Part shown: positions 37,214 to 51,254 of the stretch, piece by piece
Layout of the letters: each line of letters begins with the position of its first letter
Numbering within the stretch: position 1 is the first letter of the stretch
Source of the DNA: Dermatophagoides farinae
Taxonomy: Eukaryota > Arthropoda > Arachnida > Sarcoptiformes > Pyroglyphidae
Direction: 5' to 3'
Assembly (NCBI RefSeq): GCF_024713945.1
Contig: NC_134682.1
Span: 1,054,001 to 1,118,000 of the forward strand
Length of the DNA: 64,000 nucleotides
Program-made: the position numbers and the translations under genes
The notes under the pieces: model-generated
Database searches by the model: none
Seen by the model: the letters and a program-made list of their open reading frames with translations, nothing else
Told to the model about the DNA's origin: nothing

Positions 37214-40200
37214 ACAGTATATTATTATTGTCCAAGGATTATTTGAAAACTTTTTTTTCTTTTTTTTCTACTTTAACTTACCCATCAAAAAATGTCCATG
37301 TCTTGTTTTTCATAAATAAAAAAAAAAGAAATTTTTTTTTCTTCATTCCTGGTTTTTTTTTCTCCTGGTTATGTAATCTAATAATATTCTCTTTTTTTTA
37401 ATATTGATTTCATAATGGCCAGAATCGAATTGAGAAATGGCAGATGATGATGACTATTGAATAAATGAATGAATGAATGAATAAAAAAAAGAAAAAGAAA
37501 AAATTTTTAGTTTCCAAAATACAAAAAAAAAACAAACAAGAAACAAGAACTTATTCATTCATATATATGGATATCCACAGAGACTTGAAATGAAACCAAG
37601 CAAAAGACAAGCAGCGACAGATAGATAGAGAGAGAGAGAGAATGTACATTTTCATTATTTATTTTTTCTCCACCACCACCACCACCACCATCATCATCAT
37701 TTTTTTTTCGTCTTCATTCAATTTGAATAACAACAACAACAACAACAACTGGTAGATAAAAAAATAAAAGAAAATAAATTGATGCTACTGGTTATTTGCT
37801 TGTTTTGAATGTTTGTACATATAAGTGAAAAGATTTGATTTGACCTCCATCGTCATCATCATCATCATCATCATCATCATGAATGGAGGAAAAAAACCAT
37901 ATACGTCATCTATTAATTTGACTTTTTTCTGATTTTCTCTCTCAATGACAAACCAAACCCATCCAAAAAAAAGTGTTGAAACAAGATGGACAATGAAATT
38001 CGATGAAAATCGAATGAAAAAAAAAAGAAAAAAATCATTGATAAATTATACTTGAAAAATGACAAAACAACAACAACAACAACAACAAAAATGTAACCGT
38101 AACACAGCAATGGATTGTAATCAAAAGATCCATTATTTTGTCCAAATTTTTTTTTTGATATAAATCAAGTGGGTAAATACAGAAAAATAAAAATGTTTTT
38201 TATTTTTATTTTTTGTTCGTTTGTTTTTTTACTTGTATTTCCACTGTTTTGAGTATCATTTTTTCCCCATTGTTGTTGTTGTTGTTGTTATTCCAACAAT
38301 TCTTGTTGTTTGATTCTGAAGTTGTTTTGACCATTGGCCATTACTTTTGTTTGGTTTTGTTGTGTTTCTGTTTCTGTTTGTTGTTGAACATACACACACA
38401 CACACACACACGCACAAAAAGACTTGAATACTTGACTGAATTTTATTTTTCTTCTTCTTCTTCTTCATCGATTAATTCTAGTTGTTATTCGAATCACGTT
38501 GTTCAAGAAAAAAAAAACAAAAAAAAACAGAACCAATAACTGGCAGCAACATAATGGACACTATTATCAGCATCATCATCCACGGAAAAAACATTTCGAT
38601 TTCATTGATAAATAAAATAAAAAAAAATTTTTTCTTTGGTTTTTCTGATCATTGGTCAATTTTCTTATGATTTTTCCAATCTCTCTCTCTCTGTGTGTGT
38701 GTGTGTGTGTGTGTAAATTGTTTAATGATTTTTTTTCGGTTTTTATTGTTCAACAGAAAAAAAAATCAAAAACAATTTTTTGCGTCTTTGTGTGTGTCTG
38801 TTTTTTTTCCTGGTAATTATCAATCCGGAAATTGAACGATTCAATCAATTTATATATGTGAAGAATGTGTACAAATAAATTAATTTATCTATTAGTTTGT
38901 TATTTTTTTTTATTGATTATCTAGCATTTTTTTTCTCGATATACTTGATCATCATCATTATTATTATTCAATTTGGGAATTGCAGACCGTGTGTGTGTGT
39001 GTGTGAAAGAAAAAGCTAATTTGATTCACAACATTCAAGCTGTGTGTGTGTGTGAAAAAAAACAAGTTTCAAATGGATCGATAAACAATATTGTATTTAT
39101 TAAATACAAAGCAAAGAAAAAAGTCTGAATGGATAGTGTGTGTGTCTTACAGGTTGAAAAAGATAACGAAAAACAAAAACGAAAACGAAAAAAAAAACAG
39201 AATACAGGCTTCACTGTATTGCATTTTTCAAAAAAAATTGTCTATCTGTGTGTGTGTGTAAGTGTGAATGAACTAAATTTTTTTTTTTGTGAGAATATTC
39301 CTGTCTGCATTGGTTTGTTTTCACAAGGGAATCGATTTCAAATATTGAAAAAATGAAATTTTGACATATTTTATGAGTTTCAGTGGAATTTTTTTTTTTT
39401 AGAAAAAAACGACAACTACAACTTCTACAACTATACAACAACAACAACAAAATGATCGACATTCAAAGAGATTTTCGTTATATACTGGAAAATAAAAAAA
39501 AAAAAAATTCAACACAGAATATTTTGGAAAATTCTCCAGAAATAAACAGGAAAAAAATTCTGGTTCTTTTTTTTCTTTTTGTTACGGTCAACTTTATCAT
39601 GTTAAATGGGTAAATAACGATGAGAGATTTTGGTGTTCGATTGGAACAACAAACAACAAGAAAACAAAAATCATCGCTTTCATTTGATGATGACATTTTC
39701 ATAAACTTTATCGATTTTTCTCTTCTTCTTCTTCTTCTTTTTCTATCCACGAAACAAGCAAGAATATTCTTGTGTACAAAAGTCATAAAAGTAATGTGAT
39801 GATAGTGTGTATACGTACGTGTACACAAATTACCATAATTTTTTTTCTTTTTTCCCCAATAAACTTTTTCATCACCATTCTATATTGCTAGCTTGACAAA
39901 CGGAATTATGAACCAAAAAAAAAATCAAACAAATAAATGATTATTAGTTGTTGGAATACACACTTCATTTGACATTTTCATTTTCATTTTCATTTTTTTT
40001 TTTATTCTTTTCAGTGGATGATAATCATTTTCACATTGATAATGGCAACATTGAAAATGTACATTTTTATTTTTTTTTTTTTTATTCAACAACCATCATC
40101 AAGCAAGCAAATGAAAAAATCAATCGTAACATAACAACAACAACAACAATTGATAATGGAAAAATCAATATTCAAGTGTCAAATTCATGAATAAATTTCA

Positions 40201-40466
40201 TAATTCAATCAAAAATACACACACACACATACACAAGGAATAAGAATTTTGAATGAAAAACAGGACGAATACGCCCAGTTATGGAATAATGAGACGAGAA
40301 AAAAAAGACATTCAAACACGTAGACAATACATTAAAAAAAAACCAGACTGAATGGACAGAGGACAGAATGAAAAAAAAACACACCAAACTATCCGATTCC
40401 AAAAAAAAAAAAAAAAAATTACAGCAAAAACAAATGTTATAGAATTCAACTTTTTTTCAATCCTGT

Positions 40467-40468
<2 letters not shown>

Positions 40469-40503
<35 letters not shown>
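40469..40503. repeat. (GT)n microsatellite
   Basis: About 17 copies of GT in the region before the receptor gene. Confidence 0.9.
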
Positions 40504-40507
<4 letters not shown>

Positions 40508-41739
40508 GAATAAAATATTTGACCAGTGTCCACAGTGTCGGAAAATAAACCATTTCAACGTTATAACTGTCTCTGTGTTGTTGTTGTTGTTGTTTTAGTG
40601 TGTGAGAGAGAGAAAAAAATGGAATTAAATTAAACTAAAATGGAAATTCTCTCTCGCTCTCGCTCTCTCTCTCTCTTTCGGTGTGTCTGTGTGAATATGA
40701 AATGTGGATGTTTTTTTTTGTTGTTGTTGTTCACAATAAAAAAAAACTCGAGAACCATTAGAAAAAAAAAATTCAAATTGAATCATAGAATATGGTTTTT
40801 TTTCTCTAATTCTGTATGCAGAATTTTGTATGAAAAAAAAATCATTTCAGAGAGCAAAGAATTTACGTTTCGTTTCGTTCCATTTTTTTACTAATCATTT
40901 TAATCGTTTTTCACTTTTAATTTTTGTTTTGTTCATCATTATGAATGTAAGAAAGAAGAAAAAAAAATTTCTATAAAAAAAGGATTATTGTTCATTATTC
41001 ACTTGAATGAACGTATGAGAAGAGATTCTGGTTGATCCAGGATCATTCTGTTTTTGATGACCAGTTTTGTCATTTGTCCTACACCAAAAAAAAATTAAGT
41101 TCATTACATTATCATGGTCATACTATTATATACACGCACTGTCACCACTGTGGCTCATTCTCTCATTTTTTTTCACATTCAATTTCCAAGATGAATATTT
41201 GGCATATGAAACGGTTTTTCTATATTTCGGTATTTCCGTTTTCTTGCCATTCTTGTTCTCTGTTGATGATAATTCAATTGTAGAAATTTTCATTTTATCT
41301 GGAAATAAAACGATAAGAAAAAAAAGAACATTTTCGTTACTTTTCCCAAACAAAACAAAAAAAAATAAGCAATTGGATCATCGAGACTGAGTTGAAATTG
41401 AAAATTTTGAAGTAAAGAAAAAAAACATCGTGGTTGACATCATCAAAATAAAAAAAAAACCAGGCACAGGCACAGTCAGAATCCAAGTAAAAAAAATTAT
41501 TAACGAAAAAAAAAACAAAAAATGAAATAGAATACAAAAAGAATCAAATAAATTGGATAACAAAAAAAAAATTGTCATTTCATTCTTTCTCTTTTTATTT
41601 TTCTTTCTCTCTTTTTTTCCTCCCAAAAAAAATTGGACAGTTTTTCAACAAATTCTGTTTTGTTCATCATCATCATCATCGATAAGTTTGAAGAATCCAA
41701 ACCATATAATCAACGGCAACAACAACAACAACAACAAAA

Positions 41740-44700
41740 ATGGCCGATATAATCAATTTTACATCATCATCATCATCATCATCATCATTATCATCGACAA
41801 CATTTTTTATTTCACAATCAACACGACAACATTTATTAAATATTAGCCGTAATTTAGCATTAGCAAGTTATGCTGCTGCTGCTGCTGCTTCTTCGGCTGC
41901 CAATGTTCAATTATCATCATCATCATCATCATCATCGATACAATTACAATCATCATCAGCATCATCACCAGTATCACCACCATTATATATGGCAACCACA
42001 ATTATTAATAGTAATGATAATGATGATGTTGGTGATAGTGATTCATTTTTTGGCCATTCAATTGATCAACCAACTGTTGGATCAATTATGGATAATAATA
42101 ATAATAATGTGAATCCATTTGAAACATTACAAAAAGTTGTTAGCATCATTGTACCAATATTATTTGCTGTGATTGTTATCGTTGGTCTTGTTGGCAATTC
42201 ATTAGTTGTTATTGTTGTCAAATGTAATCCACAAATGTATTCGACAACAAATCTGCTCATCATCAATTTGGCTATTGCCGATTTATTATTCATCATATTC
42301 TGTGTACCATTCACTGCATGGGATTATGCATTTCCATATTGGCCTTTTGGTAGTGTTTGGTGTAAAGTGGTACAATATCTTATTGTTGTATGTGCATATG
42401 CAAGTATCTATACGGTATGTAATTTTTTAAAATAAAAAAATTCAATTTTTCATGTTTCGCTTGCTTGTCAGTTATGATTAGAAAAAAAAAATTCACTCAC
42501 CAAACACAGTTATATTTCTGTCAGTTTATTCAAATTTAAAAAAAATTCATTTTTTCTGGTTCAACAACAACAACAACAAAAACAAAAACAACAACAACAA
42601 CAACAACAACATCTTAGTTGTTACAACAAACGATATACAAGCCTGAAGGAATAAAACTTTTTGTTGTTGTTGTTGTTGTTGTACACAAAAAGTTTTTTCA
42701 TTATTATCATTTTTACCTTGTTTTACATATTGGTAACCATGTGAATGTAAAGAGCAAAAAAATAATGAAATGTAATAAGAAGTTGCAGTGTACACATACA
42801 CAGAATAATAATAATTTGGTATTGACTTTTGATTGCATTCTAGCATTCCAACATGAATTGAGTAAAATATGAAGAATTGAATAAATGAAAAGATGATAAT
42901 CAAATCAAATTCATTTTCGATATATTCTTATCAACAACATAATGATTTTGGGCACAAAAAAAATATTGTCAAACTTTTCCTGATTTTTTTTGTTGTTGTT
43001 GTTGTTGTTGTCTGGTTATAAACCTAATTCATATGGTACACAAATATGAATTGTTGTCAACCGATTGATCAATTATAACTGTCGTCAACATTATTATTAT
43101 GATCATTATGTTTTTTGTGTTTCATCATCATCGTCATTTATCATTTTGGGAAAACATTTGTTTTCGTCAACTTTTCATTGTTTCAAAATCCAGAAATTTT
43201 TATTTTTTTTATTATAAATCACATGATGATTTTTGTTTTGATTGATGCGTAGGCCGTAGGCTACATTATTTGCCTGTCATCATGTATTTTTGGCATGTTT
43301 TGAAATTTAACCCTTTGCACTCGGATGTCCCCGTACAGGGGACATTGTAATTCTAACATATAACTCGGATGTCCCGGTAGAGGGGACATTGTAATTCTAA
43401 CATATAACTCGGATGTCCCGGTAGAGGGGACATCATGATTTTAACATATAACTCGGATGTCCCCTCTGATGGGACATTCAAATGTATTAGTGACTATATT
43501 AGTGAAAATTAGTGGGATCCACTTATTTTAGCACAACTTTTTGTGAAATGCATGTTTCTTTGAAGTTTTTTGTTGAACTTGCACAAGAAATCAAATCAAC
43601 ATATGGTACAAGTACTAAGGTACATTGGAAAAGAACGTGACGAGTGTCCTCACGATGTACAATTACATTTTCAGTGTATATTTACATGTGCATGACATTT
43701 ATATATATTCATAGATTCTCGAACTCGAAAGAACTCAAGTGAAAGAACCACCCCCCCAAATTTCCGCGCCAAAACTAGCATAAAAAGGCTAGCGCAACGA
43801 ACAATCATCACCTCTTCTCTCCATTGTGCTCTAATTTTACAGATAATCCACGCACTCTCTCTTGTATTTTCACTTGCTTTGATTTTTCTTCCCAATAAAA
43901 TTTCATCATCGTTTTTCTTCAATCTGTGTGCTCGTTTTTCTTCTCCAATCTGTGTGCTTGTAAATTATTTTGAACAAGTGCAACAATTTCAATTCATCAT
44001 CATCGACAACAACCACTGGATCAAAGTCGTTATAACAATTTTATTGGTTATTGGTGGGTAGTGACCGAGCAATTCATATAAATAAACAAGTTTTAAACAT
44101 TGTGAAAAGACTTCAATCGTTACAATTCTGTAATAAGTGACCAAATCGGGAAAGTCTATCATTATCTATAATCTTGGTACCATTTTGTAAGTTAGTAATT
44201 TGGTATTTCAAACCAATTTATTTATCCTTTTTCATTAGAACAATGGCCAAACGATCAAATAAGAATGTGTCGCATGACATAAGATATTACACCAGCATTT
44301 TCTTGGTCGAAGAATTATTAAAAATGAACCTATGAATGAATATACACCTATCTAAATCAAAAAGCAAAGGTTTTCAACAAAAAAAATTGTAGCTTATCGA
44401 AAAAATGGCATCACACTCCTCGTATTATTGTGACACTTGTCCCAACAAGCCTACGATACACATCGGTAATTGTTTCGAAATTTACCATACAAAAAAAATT
44501 ATAAATAAAATATTTATTTTTTTTGAAAATATGTTTCTCGATATCTATAAATTCATATATTCTCGATGTCTATAAATTTATATAAACCTTACATGGCTCC
44601 AATAATATGATCTTTCATAATTGTACATTTTTGTCATAAAACAGCTTCGAGTAGCGGATGCACAACATTCAAAATAGTGTCGAGTAGCGGATGCACAACA

Positions 44701-47700
44701 TTCGAAATAGTGCCGAGTAGCATATATGTAACTTTCGGTTTGATGCCGAGTGCAAAGGGTTAAATTCACTTGATTGTTCAAATTATTAATTAATAATCAT
44801 CATGTTGTTTGTCCGTCTTTTTTTTCCACAAATATTCAATTCGGCTGGCAAATTTAGCAAATATTCATTAAAACAAAAAAAAATTAATGAACAACACAAA
44901 ATGTCAGCCGAACCAACCAATTTCAAGTGAACGCCAGTTTTTCTGAAATCTAAATCTAGTTTTGTTTTTCGGTAATGACAAAAGAGAAAAACAAAATCGG
45001 ACACACATGAATAAATAAAATTGTTGGCGTGTCGAAAAAGTGTCGGGCAATTTGTTTATTGTTCGGTAATTACATTTTCAAGACGATAAAATTTGTCTCT
45101 CCCTGTGTGTGTGTGTGTGTGAAAATAAAGACGTTAAACCAAATGTGTGTGTGTGTGTGTGTGTTAACACTTTGTGTGCACATTCATTTACATTATAATC
45201 ATCATTCTTACATATTAGCATCAATCTAATCTAATCTAAGAAGAAGAAGAAGAAAAGGAATTTTAATTCATTCATTCGGATTCATCTGGGGTTTTCACAA
45301 TTGATTTTTTTCCACTCATTTTGTTCACATGAAATTCAATTTTGATAGAGCCAAAGAAAAAAAAATTCATTCATTCGTCGTTTGTGTAACTGTTGGAGAA
45401 TTATCATTTTTATTTTTCATCGTTTCAAATTTCATCAATTTCAATTTGCATTCACAAATACAAGTCCGGAATCCAGAATTCAATTTTTTTTTTTGGTTAT
45501 TTTCATTTCAACATAGTAATTCAATTGTGGTTTCTTTTCAATTCGCTGTTGTTGTTGTTGTTGGGGCTTTTAAGATTTTAGAATGAAAAATTTTTTTTAG
45601 TGCAAGTAAAAAAACCAACACACACACACCTACACAGGTGAGAATTGTCCCAGTCTTTATATGGAATGAGCATTAGAATCGAAACGGGAAAAAAAACCGA
45701 CAACACACGATTCAAGAATGTAAGTAAGAATCAATGTCAAAAAATGACAAATGAACATCTGTGTTTGTGTGTGAATTGATGGTCAAGATTTTTTTTCGAT
45801 GGATTTAAAAAGCATTGCTTTGACCTTTTTTTGGTTGGTTTAATGATGCAAACACATTTATATATAGTGAATGTGTGAGTGAAAAAGAAGCGGCGATAGT
45901 GATTTCTTAATGAACATTTTCATCAAAAGAATAAAAACAAACAAACGAAAAAAAAATTCCATCATGAACGGAAATTTAGTTTCCATATCAAAAAACTAAA
46001 AAAATAAAAAAAACGGCAACAAACAACCGAAAAAAACCAAATCAAAAAAAAAATCAGGAAAAAACCATCATAGCAATCCATCCGTTTTGTTTGGATGAAT
46101 ATTCATCATCATGGTTGAATGGACAGAATGAATGAATTATCTTAATTAATTTATCAATCAAGCAGCATGAATGAATTTGGTGATATAAAACAAAACAAAC
46201 CACGAAACAAAAAAAAACAAAACAAACAAACAAACAGCAAACAGAATACACACACAAGTTGAATCAAGCGAAATAATGCTGGTATATATAATATAATCAT
46301 CATGGATACAAAATATGAATTCATCGTTCCCATTGATGATGATGATGATGATGATGATGAGAATGAAATAAAATTTAATGGAAAAAATGAAAAAAAAAAT
46401 TGTAAAACAAACAGGGTGAATGGTGAATCTCAAATTTCCAAAGAAAAAAAAAACAAAAACAAAAATGTTTCATATCAAGTTGAAGCCATAGTTGTTGTTG
46501 TTGTTGGTGTTTGCTGGGGTGTTTGTTCTTGGTTACAGATGCTTGTATAACTTTCAATTTTCATCAAAAAAAAAAAAAAAAAAGATAATACGAGTATAAG
46601 GAATTTTCAACTTTTTCAATTTTCATTCTGTTTTGCCAAGCTCATTGAAAAATTGTGAAAATCCTCGTTTTTGTTTTGTAAACAAAGAATCCCGTGCATA
46701 TCGATTACAGGCATTCCAATACATTCAAATTATTTATTGGAACAAATAAAAAAAAAACTTTACAACAACAACAACAACAACAACAACAAAACTCACACAC
46801 ATACACATTGTATTACAAATATATAAACTATATCAGACTAGCAAACAAACATTACAAACATTACAAAGTGGAGAACAAAAAAAAACACATATGCACACAT
46901 CACCATTATTAGCGATTCTGTTGTTGTTGTTGTTGTTCCATTCTATCATCATTATCTGCCCATTATTATTATTATTGCTATTATCATTACAACAATCGAT
47001 AAATTCTGTATTCTGGGCGCCAATTTATTTTCTACATTTTACATACACACACACACACACACAAACAAACAAACACACGCAAGGCCCTCATATCAATAGA
47101 TTCCATAAAATTCATAGTGTATATTTGTCAATTGTACAATTTCACTAATTTGAAAAAATTGATCTACAGCCGAAAAAAAGTTTGGTAAACGCTGTAGTGA
47201 AGAAAAAAATTTTTTCATTAGTGCTCATATGTGTAGGTTTTATATATATATTGAAACTTTTTACTATTTTTTTTTCGTCTTGTTGTTGTTGTTGTTGTTG
47301 TTGCAAATGTTGATCTTTCCGCTTGACAACCTTTTGTTGTCGTATCATTTTGCGTTTAGTTCATCATAATGATATGGCTATAATAACGATGAAAAATAAA
47401 AGACGAAAATTCTCCATTTCCATTGATGATGATTGAAATAACGAATTTTAAAAGACTAGAAACAAAGTAGGCATGAACGGAAAACCGATCCCATACAGAA
47501 AGTAAAAAAAAAGCAAAAAAAAAATAAGAATCACAATCATCATTAGCAGAAAAAGAAAAAGAACTTCAACCATTTCAATGACTGTGAAATGATGATGATG
47601 ATGATGATGACGATATGAAATGATAAAAAATCTAATTTTTTTTTTTTGGTTTCAACACGGAAACACACCAAAAAAAATCAACTGAAACCAGATGGTATTT

Positions 47701-50700
47701 TTTTTTTTTTGCTTTCCTATCGCCAAACATAATTTATTCAAAGAATCTGTACACTGTTTCTCTTGTTTCTTTGTCGATAATTATGTGTGAACGAGAACTG
47801 AAAAAAAAAATTTCTTTTCAGTTTTTTTTATTCATGAAAAAAAAAATCACACACACACACACAGAATATTCTTGGAAAAATTCAACCCAATTTTTTTCAC
47901 ACAGTGTATACAAAGTTATTTTTTGTTTTAACAATTCATCGTCATGTATATAATTATCAGAATGCAAATTAATTTGAAATTTAATTTTAAGTTTAAAAAA
48001 AACTGACTGACTGTTTTCCAAAAGAAACCCAATATAATTACTTGATATTGAAAAAGTTGTTGTTGTTGTTGTTGTTGTTTTTACTGGCTGCAAACTCATC
48101 ATGGTTTTATATAGTTTCAAATTCTTGAACTGATCTTCTGAAATATCAGAACGAAAAACAAAAATTCATTGAAAACATTCATTTTGTTGATCCGTTAAGA
48201 TGGAAAAAAAATTAGATGATTTATATGGACCATGAATTATCTGGCCACACACAGTTGACATTTTTGAAAAAAATGGCCGAAGATTCGGTCAACAAAGGTC
48301 ATTGATTTATCCACATAATAATGATTTGTGATACATGTAATTAATTAATGCTAATTAATCAATTTGATCATACATACAGAATTTGAATGCAAAGTTTTGT
48401 CGATGGTCATCCTATGTATGATCATGATCATGATGATGATGATTCATCAAAAACGAAAAACAAAAATTCCAACTAATACAAAACCAACCAATCAATATAA
48501 ATTGAACCTTATCCTTTATTGAAAGTCAAAATTGTAATTATAAAATAATAGCAACAACAACAGCAACAACAACAACAAAAATAACTTGTGTATCTCAACT
48601 TTTTAGTTACTTACTTACTTTTCTTGGATCTTTTCTGGTTTCTCACAATACTTAAATGCTACATCAACTTGAAACAAAAACAAAAACAAACAGAAAAAAA
48701 TGGTACCGATTCTTTGATTATTTGTGCACTAATTGTACAAATAAAAACAGAATAAAATAAAACAAACAAGCAAGATAAGATAAGATATTTTCAGCAACAA
48801 CAACAACAACAACAACAACTAGAATCGTCATTATATTGTGAAGGAAGAAAGAACTTTTTCGTTTCGGTTTTTCTTTTTTTGTTTATCTTGGAATAAGAAC
48901 AACAACAACAACAACAACAACAAAAAAACCAAAAAACAAAACGGAAAAACAAAATTCCATTCTCATTCATTGTTGATACATCCACCAGCATTTATTGAGA
49001 AAAATGAATTGTTCCCTTTTCTTCTCCTTCTTCATACATTTTTATGGTCCAATCAAAAAAAAAAACAAAAAAAACAAAAAAACTGTCAAGGCTATTGTTG
49101 TACGAATGGCGATGGTAGAATACGATACGATCGATTTTATGAAGTAAAACGTGAATGTAGCAACAAAACCTGACTGCTAAATAATGATCATTATCATTAA
49201 TATTACCCGGTGTTGTAGTGGTCGTTTTCGATTATTTTATTTTTCCTTTCGACACACCCACCTACACACACACAAAGCAAAAGTTTTTTTTTCTTTTTTA
49301 TTATTTCAACAAACAACGCGTACACACACACACACACACAACAATATATAAAGTTGTGTGTGTTTTCAAATAGAATCAAAAATAAAATAACAACAACAAC
49401 AACAACAACAAAAACTGGTGAGAAAAGAAATTGGATAAGAAAAATAAAATCGAACACACACGGTGCTGATTCTGTTGTTGAATGAATTTGAAATGAAATG
49501 AGAAAAAAGTAAAAAAAAAATCACTGAATAAAAAAAAATCAAAGATTCATGGATTCTGTGTGTGTATAAAAACAGTAAAGACGACGACGGCGGCGAATAA
49601 TGAATGATAACAAACGAACCAATAAGAAAAAGAGAATAACTTTCGTTTCCAACGAAAGAGAATGAATTTGGAATTCGTTTTTTTTTTCACTAGTTTTTCA
49701 AACTATCTAGAAGGTTTATTTGGTTGGATACAAGTTACACAAGTAGTAGTGTATATATAGTAGCCTCAATTTATCTTGGCCAAGTTTTTTTTTATATTCT
49801 TTTCTTTGTGAAAAAAAAAAAAAAAATACAAATGAATTTGGTAAACATTTACATTTGGAAAGTTTGTCATTGTTCAATGAAAAATGATATTATGTTGTTA
49901 TCCTGTACACACATACACACACACACACCTGAAATTTCCAATTTAATCAGCAAAGAATAAAATGTCAAGTCCGGTATTTTTTTTGTCGTTATTTCAACCA
50001 TTTCCGTTGAATTATTTGGATGAATTTTAAATGATTCACACACACACACACACACACACTATTCTCGTTTTTTGTGTGAGTTTTTCATAAGTGATGATAA
50101 TAATAGTAATCAGCAGCAGCAGTGGCAGCAGCAGCAGCACACATGAAATGAATACTGATTCATCTCAATATATATAGAAACGCGAAATACAATACAATTT
50201 TTCATACACATGAATGATTTGATTTGATGAACTTTAGAGTCATAGAGAGAGAGAGAGAGATAGAAAGGGAGAAAAATCAAAATCAAATGGGAGGTGTACA
50301 TACTATACCATATATATACCGTTTAATTGAATAAAAGTTTCAATCACACCCACATGTATATTTGCAACAACAGAAAAAAAAATGATAATGGAAATTTTGA
50401 AAAGAAAAATTTTCCATTCGCCAACTTTCTCTCTCTTTTTCATGATCGAAAGATGATCATGATGATCAGAATGATGATCATGATGACGATGATGATGATG
50501 AAACAAAAACCAATTTCAAAGTGAGCAAAGAGTTTTTTTTCTCTCTTCAGAGAGATATTATTATAATCATTAAATCTCTGAAGAGAATATCAATCTTTTT
50601 GTTTTCTATGATCGTCCATTGAATTTCGTTTCTTTTTTTTTGTTCGTCGAATAACAATTGATGATAGAAAAGAAACACACACACGATCATTATCGATAGA

Positions 50701-51223
50701 TTTGAATAGATATTTTAAAATGAATTTAAAAATTCAACAACAGAAAAAAAACATATTTGAATAATAATGAACGAAAGAATTAAAAAAAAAATTCTTGTGC
50801 AATTCTGAGAATGAAGAAAAAAAGCAATCCATAATTTAATCATTGCATTATTGAATATTCTTATGATGGTGATGATGACGAGCCAAATTTCACAGAATGT
50901 AACTACTTTTTTCAATGGAAAAAAAATTACAACAACAACAACAACAATGGATACCGGATATCGATTTTTACGCATACGTATACGATACGATTCCTTATAT
51001 TGGCTGCATCATCATTGTACATGGTTCTTATTTTCATTTTCATTTTTTTTTCGGGCCAGAAATTGGTTTTTGTGTTGGTTGATTCACACACACACGGCTC
51101 GATAAAGCAATATGATACATACACAAATAATAAAAAGCTCTTAATTAAATTTTCCAGGGTCCCATTTTTATTTTCATTTTTATTTTTTCGTTGTCGTTGT
51201 TGTTGTAATAATAACGGAAATTG

Positions 51224-51254
<31 letters not shown>

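Larger units (their letters stand above)
43311..44759 (+). mobile_element. Non-autonomous piggyBac-like DNA transposon
   Basis: 1449-bp element bounded by the terminal inverted repeats CCCTTTGCACTCGG (43311-43324) and CCGAGTGCAAAGGG (44746-44759), with TTAA directly outside on both sides (43307-43310 and 44760-44763). TTAA target duplication and CCCTTTG-type ends define piggyBac-superfamily elements. Subterminal tandem arrays differ at the two ends. Internally it keeps a leader region, a short intron, a start codon and a fragment encoding the transposase cysteine-rich tail; the catalytic DDD core is absent, so it is an internal-deletion derivative that would need transposase from elsewhere. 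It sits in receptor intron 1 in the same orientation as the gene. Confidence 0.88.

Noticed and set aside
41028-41041. CTGGTTGATCCAGG, resembling the 5' end of small-subunit rRNA
   Set aside because: Only about 12 bases agree with the rRNA start and the following sequence does not continue as rRNA.
31287-41700. Many 60-110 codon frames before the receptor gene
   Set aside because: All are low-complexity translations of A-tracts, CA, CAA and GAT repeats, with no domain and no splice support.
43319-43485. Regular repeat-spacer array that could suggest a CRISPR
   Set aside because: The genome is eukaryotic, the units are true 44-bp tandem repeats without unique spacers, and the array lies inside transposon ends.
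43671-43922. 83-codon open frame on the minus strand within the piggyBac-like element
   Set aside because: It has no recognisable motif, runs antisense to the transposase leader, and is best explained as chance.
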